DNA from: Moritella sp.
Lineage (GTDB): Bacteria > Pseudomonadota > Gammaproteobacteria > Enterobacterales > Moritellaceae
Direction of reading: 5' to 3'
Assembly (NCBI RefSeq): GCF_013215705.1
Contig: NZ_JABSQR010000006.1
Coordinates: 1-64,000, forward strand
Length of the DNA: 64,000 nt
Positions 1 through 7,443 of this stretch are shown here, piece after piece. The position numbers and the translations under genes were made by a program. The notes under the pieces are model-generated. The model searched no databases. It was not told where the DNA came from and was given only the letters and a program-made list of their open reading frames with translations. The number at the start of each line of letters is the position of its first letter. Position 1 is the first letter of the stretch.

Positions 1-42
1 CCTGAAAGAAACACAAGTATTTAGATTTTGATAAAAAGGGGA

Positions 43-69
43 TGATCAAACCTCTAGCTGATTTGATCA
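43..69. terminator. Inverted repeat downstream of the truncated nucleotidyltransferase
   Basis: Positions 43-50 and 62-69 are 8-bp perfect inverted arms around an 11-nt loop. On the minus strand the hairpin follows the stop codon at 77 and is followed by a short T run, so it could end transcription. The stem is A+T-rich and weak, so the terminator reading is tentative. Confidence 0.3.
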
Positions 70-76
70 ACAACGC

Positions 77-268
77 CTAATCAAAGTAGACAATGTCAAA
101 GTCTTTAACCTTCTCTAGTGGTTCTACCCCAAGTAAACTGTTCCATATCAATTGCGTAATCGCCCCACCCGCAATATAGAAGTTCGGTAAACCAGCACTT
201 AGACAAGCTTCTGCAGTCTCAATCAACTCTGGTACAGACTTTATTAACAATTTTAGCTGATGTTCCAT
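77..268 (-). pseudogene. Truncated nucleotidyltransferase-fold protein (YgaA/DUF925-like), N-terminal fragment
   Basis: This 63-codon reading frame has a good ribosome site (AGGGAGG, 7 nt before ATG). Its second half resembles the start of the DUF925 nucleotidyltransferase family, where a conserved Gly-Gly segment (residues 34-35) leads to an Asp-Ile-Val-Tyr-Phe-Asp motif holding metal-binding aspartates. Family members run to roughly 190 residues. Here the frame stops immediately after that Asp motif, so most of the catalytic domain is missing. I read it as a 3'-truncated relic. A real short protein is possible, because the start region is intact. Family assignment rests on recalled motifs only. 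Confidence 0.5.
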
Positions 269-291
269 ACGCCTCCCTACTTACCAAGATG

Positions 292-756
292 CTAACTTGC
301 TATTTTCTTTGACATATTATATCCACTAATAGCAAAACCAACTTCCTGATATAACTTTAAAGCCCTTTGATTGTGGTAAGCAACTCTTAATTTTATTTGC
401 TCAATACCAATTAATTGCAATTGTGATTCAAGTGCCTTAATTGCTAATTTTCCATAACCGATATTACGGTGATCAGAGAATATGAAAAAGTCATAAATAA
501 ACGTGGATTTATCACTTACCTTAATCGAGTGCCATAAATAGCCTACAAGGTTCGATTCTGATTCAATACACAGCAGTTCGTGTTCATTGGTTTCCAATCC
601 ATTAGGAAAACAACGTATGAGATCTTGCTGAGCTAATTCGATTGCCCGGTCCATTGAGTGACCATAGTTTTGAGAAATCTCATGACTGTAATCGTCAATG
701 AAATAATCACAATACGCGGGATATTCGTCTGATGTCATTGGTCGAAGTTTGATCAT
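292..756 (-). CDS. GNAT family N-acetyltransferase
   Basis: A 154-residue protein of the usual length for a single GNAT domain. The acetyl-CoA loop is visible at about residues 95-105 (His-Arg-Asn-Ile-Gly-Tyr-Gly), and the late motif Asn-Gln-Arg-Ala-Leu-Lys-Leu-Tyr with Val-Gly-Phe at 128-141 is typical of the family. It should transfer an acetyl group from acetyl-CoA to an amine; the substrate cannot be told from sequence. It lies 23 bp upstream of the truncated nucleotidyltransferase and is co-directional with it. It is one of four GNAT genes or relics in the first 10 kb. Confidence 0.85.
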   Translation of the reverse strand: MIKLRPMTSDEYPAYCDYFIDDYSHEISQNYGHSMDRAIELAQQDLIRCFPNGLETNEHELLCIESESNLVGYLWHSIKVSDKSTFIYDFFIFSDHRNIGYGKLAIKALESQLQLIGIEQIKLRVAYHNQRALKLYQEVGFAISGYNMSKKIAS

Positions 757-808
757 GCTTAATCCTATTAAAAAGTGAACTTAACAGTGCTGTAAACACC
801 CCGTATAT

Positions 809-1435
809 TCATCGTTGTTTCATAAAAGCCACTGCTAGCCCTGAAGATACAAATGTAATACCAGCACCTATATTCAAACCGTTAACTAATTTTGGCTTAC
901 GCTTTAACCAAGTTGACAATTTTGAAGCGAAAATGCCCATCAAACTGAAACCAACAGCGGTAAGTAAGGCAAACCAAACGCCATAAACCAACATTTGGCT
1001 TGAAACAGACCCTAAATTCGGGTTAACAAATTGAGGTATAAAAGCAAGCACAAACATACCTGGCTTCGGATTTAATGCGGCGGATAAAAAGCCTGTTGAG
1101 AATATTGTTTTCAATGGTTGCTTTTTTGTAGGCTCTAACGAAAATAGATTTCTAGACCTAAGCACTTTAATCCCAAGCCAAATTAGATACGCTGCACCTA
1201 TAAATTTAACAACATAAAATGCGATAGTTGATGTTTGAAGTAACAGCGTTAACCCAAACGTTGCAGCCAGTACATGAAATAGAATACCTGCGCCCGACGA
1301 TGTACCCGATATAATAGCAGCCAGCTTACCTTGACTGAGACCACGCCCTATCGCGAGTAAGTTATCTGGCCCTGGTGAGATAACCAATAATAAACATGCG
1401 ATCGTATACGCAAACCAAACTTCTGATGGAAACAT
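809..1435 (-). CDS. LysE/RhtB family amino-acid exporter
   Basis: A 208-residue inner-membrane protein. It begins with a hydrophobic helix carrying the family signature Pro-Gly-Pro-Asp-Asn, followed by a glycine-rich segment and a second conserved Asn-Pro-Lys-Pro-Gly motif near residue 122, with about five to six predicted membrane spans. The start at 1435 is chosen because AAGGAGG sits 5 nt upstream of that ATG; a longer frame exists but lacks a ribosome site. RhtB relatives export homoserine, threonine or other amino acids by proton exchange. The substrate here is unknown. Confidence 0.85.
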   Translation of the reverse strand: MFPSEVWFAYTIACLLLVISPGPDNLLAIGRGLSQGKLAAIISGTSSGAGILFHVLAATFGLTLLLQTSTIAFYVVKFIGAAYLIWLGIKVLRSRNLFSLEPTKKQPLKTIFSTGFLSAALNPKPGMFVLAFIPQFVNPNLGSVSSQMLVYGVWFALLTAVGFSLMGIFASKLSTWLKRKPKLVNGLNIGAGITFVSSGLAVAFMKQR

Positions 1436-1523
1436 AAAACCTCCTTGTAAGTGGTACATAACAACGCTAACAGAGCCATTGAAAGAAACCTAAAATTAAC
1501 TTTTCAAACAATAATTTAAAGTT

Positions 1524-1739
1524 CTAAAACTTGGATTTCCTACTTAGCCACTCTCCGACTGCATCACCCATAGTTAATCCTTGCGCACCTTTCATCCACT
1601 GCATAAAATTACGATCAAACTTAAAATTTTCGCCACAATTTAACTTAAAGAAGCAACGAACATTTTGCGTGTTCTTATAAGACGATGTAATCAAAGTACG
1701 GTTAGAAATAGTATCTTTATGCCAATCAAATTCATCCAT
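1524..1739 (-). CDS. Small DUF6434-like protein
   Basis: A 71-residue protein beginning Met-Asp-Glu-Phe-Asp-Trp-His. Its features (Asp-Trp-His near the start, Tyr-Lys-Asn-Thr-Gln-Asn-Val-Arg-Cys-Phe in the middle, Phe-Lys-Phe-Asp and a C-terminal Asp-Ala-Val-Gly-Glu-Trp) match what I recall of the DUF6434 domain, whose function is unknown. The start codon is 1 bp from the stop of the N-terminally incomplete GNAT gene upstream, so the two are probably translationally coupled. Confidence 0.6.
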   Translation of the reverse strand: MDEFDWHKDTISNRTLITSSYKNTQNVRCFFKLNCGENFKFDRNFMQWMKGAQGLTMGDAVGEWLSRKSKF

Positions 1740-1740
1740 G

Positions 1741-2196
1741 TTAAATCTGTTTCTCCAACCAAACTGAACTTATGTAATGACCGTCTTTCTTCGCGTATTC
1801 ATTAAATATACCGACCTCTCTAAATCCAAAGCGTTTATGTAAAGCAATAGATGCATCGTTAGGCAAAGCAATACCAGACAAAGCACGATGAACGTTTTGT
1901 ATTTTTAACGCCGTAAATAGTCGATTATATAGCGATGAACCGACCCCCTTACCTTTAGCGTGTTCATCGAGATATACCGTCACTTCCACCGTATCCTCAA
2001 ATGCTGATGCAGGCCTATATAATTGAGAGCAAGCAAACCCTAAAACTAACGCATTTTCTACCGCTACATAAATTTGATATTTTGAATCTGGCTTAAACTG
2101 CTGAAACCATTTGAGCCTATCTTCATAAGAAAATATCTGTTCTTCGAAACGAGAATTTGTATTAATGATGTTGTTCTCTATCAGTAAAATAGCAAT
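1741..2196 (-). pseudogene. GNAT acetyltransferase lacking its N-terminus and start codon
   Basis: The open frame runs from a stop codon at 2197-2199 to 1741. GNAT similarity covers the whole frame, including Asn-Thr-Asn-Ser-Arg-Phe-Glu-Glu near its beginning, the paired Val-Glu-Val-Thr-Val-Tyr-Leu strand, the acetyl-CoA loop (Gly-Lys-Gly-Val-Gly) and the late Phe-Gly-Phe-Arg-Glu-Val-Gly. The usual first 10-15 residues are absent and no ATG is available upstream; the first GTG (1989) would delete half the domain. The break coincides with the end of the S66 peptidase gene (2200). I read this as a gene truncated by recombination. A rare non-ATG start near 2180 cannot be excluded. Confidence 0.6.
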
Positions 2197-2199
2197 TCA

Positions 2200-3228
2200 T
2201 CACTTCAAGTATTGATGCAATATTCCAGTCTCATTTAGTTCAACCTTTACGATTGCGCCATTGATTAATGTTAAGTTTGGTGGAACATGACCTATATCCA
2301 GGTCTATCATAACTGGAAGCCCTAGATCCATCAGGTATTTTCCCAATACCTCATAGTAACTAAGGCTCTGCTCATTTTTCGGTACAGCAGCTGCACTTCG
2401 ACCTAGCAGCAACCCGCTGATACATGAGAACACGCCCCTAAACTTCATGTTTAAAATTGTTCTGGCTAGCTCAGTTGGTGACATTTCAGCATTTTCTAGA
2501 TATAAGACGATTCCCTCAGAGTAACGCTGCGATAGTCCTTTTAGATCTAAATACTCAGTTTCAAAGAGATGAGATAGTGTATCCCAACACCCGCCAATCA
2601 ATCTTCCCTCTATTGATGAACCAAATTCAGGTTTTACCAACCACTTCCAGTTAGTTGGGGTATCAGGCATGATTCCAGAGGTTGGTTCAGTGACTATATC
2701 TGGCCAGCTACTCGCATATAATTTCGATTCAGTTTGCGAAAAAGATCCACCTATAGAAGTACTTAAATGCGTAAGTGTATTAGCTGTTAAGGGATCATTA
2801 GCTTCGCTGGTTAAATCCATCAAATTTGAACCGTGTCCGGTTGCCCAGCTCAGTTTACTCGTGAACACGGCAGCTATCGTACTCACGTCGGAAAATCCTA
2901 AGATCCATTTTGGCCGTACGGTTTGAAGTTTGGCAAAGTCTATAAGCGGAAGGAGTTCAATCGCTAACTCTCCGCCCCAGGGAGGGTAGATAGCGTCAAT
3001 CTCGTCATCCATAAGAAATGACATAAGCTCATCCGCACGTTTCTGTGCCGGTGCGCTTACGTGTTTTCTTTGCCCGTATAGACATTTACCTACAACCACA
3101 TTAAAACCTCTAGATTCAAGGTTCGCTCGCACAACTCGAAACCTAGCGTCATGTTTTTTTTCAATTCCTGATGAAAACGCAGTAATAGCTATAGTGCTAC
3201 CTTGTTGTAGTGGTTTAGGATATTTCAT
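2200..3228 (-). CDS. S66 family peptidase (LD-carboxypeptidase / MccF-like)
   Basis: A 342-residue protein with the S66 layout: an N-terminal Rossmann-like half holding the catalytic serine in Gly-Phe-Ser-Asp-Val-Ser (about residue 114), and a C-terminal half with the glutamate in Leu-Glu-Asn-Ala-Glu and the histidine in Asp-Ile-Gly-His-Val-Pro-Pro. Family members cleave peptidoglycan tetrapeptides (LdcA) or the acyl-AMP toxin microcin C (MccF). Length and lack of a signal peptide fit the cytoplasmic MccF-like branch. The start at 3228 follows GGGGAG by 6 nt. There is no toxin gene nearby. Confidence 0.85.
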   Translation of the reverse strand: MKYPKPLQQGSTIAITAFSSGIEKKHDARFRVVRANLESRGFNVVVGKCLYGQRKHVSAPAQKRADELMSFLMDDEIDAIYPPWGGELAIELLPLIDFAKLQTVRPKWILGFSDVSTIAAVFTSKLSWATGHGSNLMDLTSEANDPLTANTLTHLSTSIGGSFSQTESKLYASSWPDIVTEPTSGIMPDTPTNWKWLVKPEFGSSIEGRLIGGCWDTLSHLFETEYLDLKGLSQRYSEGIVLYLENAEMSPTELARTILNMKFRGVFSCISGLLLGRSAAAVPKNEQSLSYYEVLGKYLMDLGLPVMIDLDIGHVPPNLTLINGAIVKVELNETGILHQYLK

Positions 3229-3334
3229 TAACACTCCCCGTAAATTTAGCCTTTAACAACAGTAAACATAAAAACACTAAAATACAACAACTTACAGTCT
3301 AATTATTTAAATGCATTTCTATCTGGATAGGTAT

Positions 3335-3510
3335 TTATTGCGTAATAGTCGAAATGGGGTGGAAGCTATAATAATGAATACACGTCATCGAGCCTTTTAC
3401 ATGTGCGGCAACATAATTCCATGTTAGCACTGCTCTGCCCGTTTTTTGCTTCGTTAGATAATGGTTTGGTGAGATATAACCATTTGGGCCATGAAAAACG
3501 AGTCGGTGTC
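3335..3510 (-). pseudogene. PaiB-like FMN-binding regulator, internal fragment
   Basis: On the minus strand the frame contains Phe-His-Gly-Pro-Asn-Gly-Tyr-Ile-Ser-Pro, then Thr-Trp-Asn-Tyr-Val-Ala-Ala-His-Val-Lys-Gly. These are the two signature blocks of the PaiB family (FMN-binding negative regulators, about 200 residues). Only this central part is present: there is no start, the frame just upstream is shifted (a neighbouring frame reads Glu-Gly-Gln-Gln-Asp-Thr-Asp-Ser, as expected before the His-Gly-Pro block), and the C-terminal half is missing. It is a decayed fragment between the cupin and S66 genes and explains most of the 3229-3581 gap; the rest of that gap shows nothing I recognise. 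Confidence 0.6.
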
Positions 3511-3581
3511 TTGTTGACCTTCTCAATACCTTACCAGAAACTATTCCCTCCAATACAGAGCAAAGAACAACGACCAATGTA

Positions 3582-3956
3582 TCACTCCGAGGTAATAGCT
3601 TGGCTTGGATATGATATTTCCAAAACCAAACATTCTTGCTCACATATAAACGGGCCATGAACCTCTCTCGGCGGACGACTGGCATAATCACCGGCTTCAA
3701 GCCAAACATCAAAAGCCACGTCAAAAAGACGACCTGATACTATGTATCTCTCCTCAGGATAATCATGAGATTTGCCACCGAACATAGAGGTATCAGCACC
3801 CGCTTTAAACCGAGTTAAGCGCGTGTAATCCCCCGTAACGTCGTCCATAGATAACGTTAGCTGTTCAAGTTGCCCGTTTGTATCCTCAATGACACTCCAC
3901 TGGCTTTTATTCGCCGCAGCTAACGTATTCCAATACTGAATTGTGCTTTTAGTCAT
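3582..3956 (-). CDS. Small cupin-domain protein
   Basis: A 124-residue single-domain cupin. The first motif region reads Gly-Lys-Ser-His-Asp-Tyr-Pro-Glu-Glu-Arg-Tyr-Ile-Val-Ser-Gly (residues 61-75), with a His and two Glu available for a metal site. The second is Gly-Asp-Tyr-Ala-Ser-Arg-Pro-Pro-Arg-Glu-Val-His-Gly-Pro. It resembles the ChrR/DUF4437-type cupins, which bind metal and act as sensors or small oxygenases/isomerases; the reaction is unknown. The gene follows the phosphoesterase by 30 bp, with AAGGAC upstream. Confidence 0.7.
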   Translation of the reverse strand: MTKSTIQYWNTLAAANKSQWSVIEDTNGQLEQLTLSMDDVTGDYTRLTRFKAGADTSMFGGKSHDYPEERYIVSGRLFDVAFDVWLEAGDYASRPPREVHGPFICEQECLVLEISYPSQAITSE

Positions 3957-3986
3957 GACTGTCCTTGTTTAAATTATCTAGGCGGA

Positions 3987-4730
3987 TTATACCTTCCGCC
4001 CAGTTGTTAAAAAATGCACCCAATCCATTCGCTCTCTTTTATCACACTCTGTAACAGCTAAGCCAACGTCATATGGCACTTTAATATGCAGAACACTCCA
4101 ATTATCTCCCGTTTTCTCAACGATCGAATACGATGCCATAGCGTTAAAGTTTTCCATTGAATGGATAATAGGTTCATCATCTGTATATGCCTGCAAACCA
4201 ACACTGCCGGGGTTTACGATAATTTGCCCTGTTGTTAAAGTCACGGCTCTAGGGGTGTGGGTATGACCACAGCAGATAAGCTTGGAGCCTTGCCCATTTA
4301 GCAGTGTTATAATCTCGCTATCACTACGCAGGCAAGCATAGCCAAGCTCAACATTTTCTAATAAATAGACTAAATCATTATCAGGCGTACCGTGGCACAA
4401 ATAAACATCATCATTTAACTGAACATCAAACGGTAAGGATTTCATCCAACTAATAGGCTCTGCACCAAGATCATCTATGATAAATTTCATTGTTGAATTA
4501 GAATCAATTTCTGCTTTTGTGGCTTCGAATATTTGGCGATCTTGATTACCACAAATAGTGACTATTTCATGTTGCATTAAAAGATCAAAAGTCGCCTTTG
4601 GTGCAATAGGCCCATAAAGAATATCGCCAAGATTGACCATTAAATCTACCGAATGCTTTTTTGCATCAGCAATAACGGCTTCCAATGCAAACACATTACT
4701 GTGAATGTCTGATAATACAGCAATTTTCAT
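3987..4730 (-). CDS. Calcineurin-like metallophosphoesterase (YfcE/MJ0936-like)
   Basis: A 247-residue cytoplasmic enzyme with the complete metal-binding set: Asp-Ile-His at residues 8-10, Gly-Asp-Ile at 35-37, Gly-Asn-Gln-Asp-Arg near 60, and Gly-His-Thr-His-Thr-Pro-Arg near 155, followed by Asn-Pro-Gly-Ser-Val-Gly. It should hydrolyse phosphodiesters or phosphomonoesters with two divalent metals; the physiological substrate is unknown. A 6-bp inverted repeat (3981-3986 / 3995-4000) spans its stop codon. Confidence 0.85.
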   Translation of the reverse strand: MKIAVLSDIHSNVFALEAVIADAKKHSVDLMVNLGDILYGPIAPKATFDLLMQHEIVTICGNQDRQIFEATKAEIDSNSTMKFIIDDLGAEPISWMKSLPFDVQLNDDVYLCHGTPDNDLVYLLENVELGYACLRSDSEIITLLNGQGSKLICCGHTHTPRAVTLTTGQIIVNPGSVGLQAYTDDEPIIHSMENFNAMASYSIVEKTGDNWSVLHIKVPYDVGLAVTECDKRERMDWVHFLTTGRKV

Positions 4731-4748
4731 GATGTTCTCTTAGGATAT

Positions 4749-4815
4749 AACGCTGAGTTCAGTAAACGATTAAGTAGGTTACTTGAAGTCATATAGGTAT
4801 CGTTAAGCCAGCGTT
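4749..4815 (-). repeat. attC-like nested inverted repeat
   Basis: Outer arms AACGCTG (4749-4755) and CAGCGTT (4809-4815) are perfectly complementary. Inner arms AACGAT (4765-4770) and ATCGTT (4799-4804) are too. The 67-bp element starts at the end of the SnoaL gene and stops about 20 bp before the next gene, which is where an integron attC site would be. The spacers are unequal (9 and 4 nt) and the 7-nt core boxes do not match the consensus well, so the assignment is tentative. Confidence 0.3.
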
Positions 4816-5189
4816 TTTGCAACTAACGCTGAGTCTAAATATGCTCGAACCCGTACTATTTTATTATTCTCAAATTCACAAATCCAGCAATAGCGATTAT
4901 TAAACTCAGCGCCTTTTTTGGTTATTGAATTTGCGACCAATTCAACAGACGCGGAACGCCCATCGGTTATACAAGAAAGTAACTTTAACGATAGAGGTGA
5001 CTCTAATACTTCATTTAATTTTGAGATGGTTCCAGTAATGAAGTCTTGTTTTGATGTATAAACGCCTGCAAGCGGATGAGTACCCGTTACTTCCCAAACA
5101 ACATCATCACTCACATGTTCAAAAAAACCTTGAGGATTACCGTTTTCAAAATGCGAAAATATTTCAATTATCCATGCTTGATCAATCAT
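4803..5189 (-). CDS. SnoaL/NTF2-fold protein (ketosteroid isomerase-like)
   Basis: A 128-residue protein with the pattern of the SnoaL-like domain: an N-terminal helix, Val-Trp-Glu-Val-Thr-Gly-Thr-His-Pro-Leu-Ala-Gly around residue 30, then the strand with Arg-Tyr-Cys-Trp-Ile-Cys-Glu and a C-terminal Val-Arg-Ala-Tyr-Leu-Asp. Such proteins bind small hydrophobic ligands; some are isomerases or hydrolases. No substrate can be inferred. GGAGAGAG precedes the ATG. The methyltransferase gene upstream ends 24 bp away, so they are probably co-transcribed. Confidence 0.75.
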   Translation of the reverse strand: MIDQAWIIEIFSHFENGNPQGFFEHVSDDVVWEVTGTHPLAGVYTSKQDFITGTISKLNEVLESPLSLKLLSCITDGRSASVELVANSITKKGAEFNNRYCWICEFENNKIVRVRAYLDSALVAKTLA

Positions 5190-5212
5190 TACTCTCTCCG
5201 TGTAATATTGTT

Positions 5213-5938
5213 TTACTTTACCGCAACGATTGTTTTAAATCCGTTGCTGTTACTTGATTCTTCGAGTTTAAACCCAATACTTAAAAGCTGGTTTTCAACC
5301 CACTCTACAGATAACCTAATTTTGCGATAACAGCTTTTATTCAGTTTCCATGTACCATTCGTTTTTATGTAAACAATGTCATGGATCTTAACCGTTGCGG
5401 GTTCATATTCTAAAAAACAAGTAAAGATGATATTTTCATCACTTCTCACAGGGATAAATCTATCCGTATCATTGAGTTCAGTCGATAAGTCACGAAAAGT
5501 TAAAATCAACTTCCCACCATCCTCAAGTGAATTGAATGAATCTTGAAATATTTTTAAGGCATCATCTTTCGATTTTAGGTGCGTAATCGTATCCGTCATG
5601 CAAACTATCAATTCACAGCTAGCACTGACATGATCTTTGAAATTCAAAATATCATCATTAATGGTAATGATCGGTTGGTTATTAGAATTAGACTTCAGCT
5701 CATTCAATAATTTTTGGCTAAGATCTATCGCTGTTACATTAAAACCGAGCTCAGCCAAAGGGATCGATTGAAAGCCAGAACCAGCCCCTAAATCAACAGC
5801 GATACCAGAGGATGAGGGAGTAATATTTCTACTTTTAAAGAACTCAACATTATTGCTTTTAGCTTCATCAAACCCACCCATTAACCATGTATATACATCA
5901 GATAATAAGCTTTCATAATGCTCTTCAACAGTAACCAT
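5213..5938 (-). CDS. Class I SAM-dependent methyltransferase
   Basis: A 241-residue enzyme. Motif I, Val-Asp-Leu-Gly-Ala-Gly-Ser-Gly-Phe-Gln, lies at about residues 47-57, followed by the acidic end of strand 2 (Ala-Ile-Asp-Leu-Ser) near 75. Later Asp-rich strands complete the Rossmann fold. The protein is soluble. The acceptor is unknown. GGAGTAGG lies upstream of the ATG. The 5' leader (5939-6100) contains a 5-bp inverted repeat but no gene. Confidence 0.8.
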   Translation of the reverse strand: MVTVEEHYESLLSDVYTWLMGGFDEAKSNNVEFFKSRNITPSSSGIAVDLGAGSGFQSIPLAELGFNVTAIDLSQKLLNELKSNSNNQPIITINDDILNFKDHVSASCELIVCMTDTITHLKSKDDALKIFQDSFNSLEDGGKLILTFRDLSTELNDTDRFIPVRSDENIIFTCFLEYEPATVKIHDIVYIKTNGTWKLNKSCYRKIRLSVEWVENQLLSIGFKLEESSNSNGFKTIVAVK

Positions 5939-6100
5939 TAATCCTACTCCTGTGGTGTTTTTCCTAGCTACTAACTAGGCAAGTTTAAGACCTAACCTAA
6001 AGTGAAATCAAGCCTGACTTAAGCCCTTCGTAGAGGAACAAATTGATATGCAAAAATACAATAAATGGCGCTTATCTTACGCCTAATACTTCACCATCAT

Positions 6101-6934
6101 TCATTTATTATGTTCAACTTTAACCCCGAAACAATGCTCTGCGGTTGGGAAATCGCCACCTCGAACTTCTCTTTCGTATTCAGCAAATACTTCTTTGATT
6201 GTGGTACTTAAATCAATGTATTTTTTTGCAAATTTTGGAGTGAAATCAGAAAACAAACCCAGAACATCCTCTGTAACTAGCACTTGACCATCGCATTCAG
6301 GTGAAGCACCAATTCCTATTGTTGGGATTTTAATTGCATTGGTTACTCGCTTCGCTGCATTTTCAAATACACCTTCCACAAGTAATGAGAAAGCACCAGC
6401 ATTTTCAAACTCTTTTGCTTCCTGCACAAGCAGGTCTGCAGCTGCATCATCTCGGCCCTGAGCTTTAAAACCCCCCTGAGTATTTGCATGCTGTGGTCGT
6501 AACCCAATATGAGGCATGACAGGAATACCACGGTTTACAAGAAACTGAACCGTTTCAACCATTTCTAATCCACCTTCAATCTTTATTGCCTGTGCTCCGG
6601 TCTCGATTAAAACTTTTGATGCATTTCTATAAGCGATTTCTTTAGACTCTTGGTAAGTAGCAAAAGGCATATCGATCACCACGCATGCTCGCTCAGCACC
6701 TCTAACTACCGCAGCCCCATGAGCAATCATCATATCCAAAGTAACAGGTAAAGTTGAATCGAAACCGTATGCCACCATACCTAAAGAATCACCAACGATA
6801 ATTAAGTCAACAAATTGATCCATCATTTGAGCCATCGGCTTTGTATATGCGGTAAGAGATACGATACTTCCCTTGCCTTTCATACTCTGGATCTTGGTTG
6901 TTGTTATTTTACTATTTGAAGTATGGGTACTCAT
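6101..6934 (-). CDS. panB: 3-methyl-2-oxobutanoate hydroxymethyltransferase (PanB-like), orphan
   Basis: A 277-residue ketopantoate hydroxymethyltransferase, the first step of pantothenate synthesis (2-oxoisovalerate plus methylene-tetrahydrofolate). The metal-binding Val-Gly-Asp-Ser-Leu-Gly near residue 45, Lys-Ile-Glu-Gly-Gly near 113, the catalytic Glu in Leu-Val-Glu-Gly-Val and Ile-Gly-Ile-Gly-Ala-Ser are all present. The start at 6934 follows AAAGGAA. It is not next to panC. In wording it differs from the usual gammaproteobacterial PanB (for example Pro-His-Ile-Gly-Leu-Arg-Pro-Gln in place of His-Leu-Gly-Leu-Thr-Pro-Gln), recalling alphaproteobacterial forms. It may be a second, transferred copy with a modified substrate. 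Confidence 0.8.
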   Translation of the reverse strand: MSTHTSNSKITTTKIQSMKGKGSIVSLTAYTKPMAQMMDQFVDLIIVGDSLGMVAYGFDSTLPVTLDMMIAHGAAVVRGAERACVVIDMPFATYQESKEIAYRNASKVLIETGAQAIKIEGGLEMVETVQFLVNRGIPVMPHIGLRPQHANTQGGFKAQGRDDAAADLLVQEAKEFENAGAFSLLVEGVFENAAKRVTNAIKIPTIGIGASPECDGQVLVTEDVLGLFSDFTPKFAKKYIDLSTTIKEVFAEYEREVRGGDFPTAEHCFGVKVEHNK

Positions 6935-7364
6935 AAAAATTCCTTTCACGTATGATTATGTTGAATTATCTCAGGACATAAGCGTCGAACTACCTTGCTC
7001 GACTTCCATTAGGCGTATCATTTTCCGTATAACTTGTAATACTTCACCAGCAATCTAAAGAACTAAAAGTCACTGTATATACTTATATTACAATGAGTTA
7101 ACATAAATAAAATGTCAATTAGACATTGTCGACACCGCTTATAACAGAATAATATTGTTGATATAGGTAGTTAAAAGTCGATTAATCTTCATTTCCGCAG
7201 TAAATAAGCCAGAAATAATAAAAATATCAGCTATTTAAAGGCAAGTTACCCCTTGATACCAGCACAATTATCGGTAATGCGAATGAAGTAAGGATGAAAA
7301 TTGGATTCTATGTAGAAAAGAAAATAGACATATAAAAACGTGAAGATAACACCAATAAAATTAG
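6935..7364. other. Gene-free A+T-rich stretch upstream of the orphan panB
   Basis: About 430 bp with no coding frame I can support. On the minus strand it carries a perfect TTGACA followed after 22 bp by TAATAT, too far apart for a standard promoter, and the ribosome site of panB. Its upstream end abuts the VOC relic. Nothing else recognisable. Confidence 0.4.
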
Positions 7365-7442
7365 TTACTTGGTATAAAACCCAATAGCGTCATCGTAGTT
7401 TTCAACAACTAACGCTACATTTCCAATTCTTTGTTCGATAGC
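7365..7442 (-). pseudogene. VOC/glyoxalase-fold N-terminal fragment
   Basis: The minus strand directly after the methyltransferase stop reads Arg-Ile-Gly-Asn-Val-Ala-Leu-Val-Val-Glu-Asn-Tyr-Asp-Asp-Ala-Ile-Gly-Phe-Tyr-Thr-Lys and then a stop. This is the very characteristic first strand and helix of vicinal-oxygen-chelate proteins, which normally continue for at least 100 more residues. The expected initiator Met is replaced by an Ile codon. Only about 24 codons survive, so this is a relic with both ends lost. Confidence 0.6.
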
Positions 7443-7443
7443 T

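Noticed and set aside
6950-7443. A promoter with TTGACA and TAATAT near 7080-7120 on the minus strand
   Set aside because: The 22-bp spacing is too long for sigma70; kept only as a remark.
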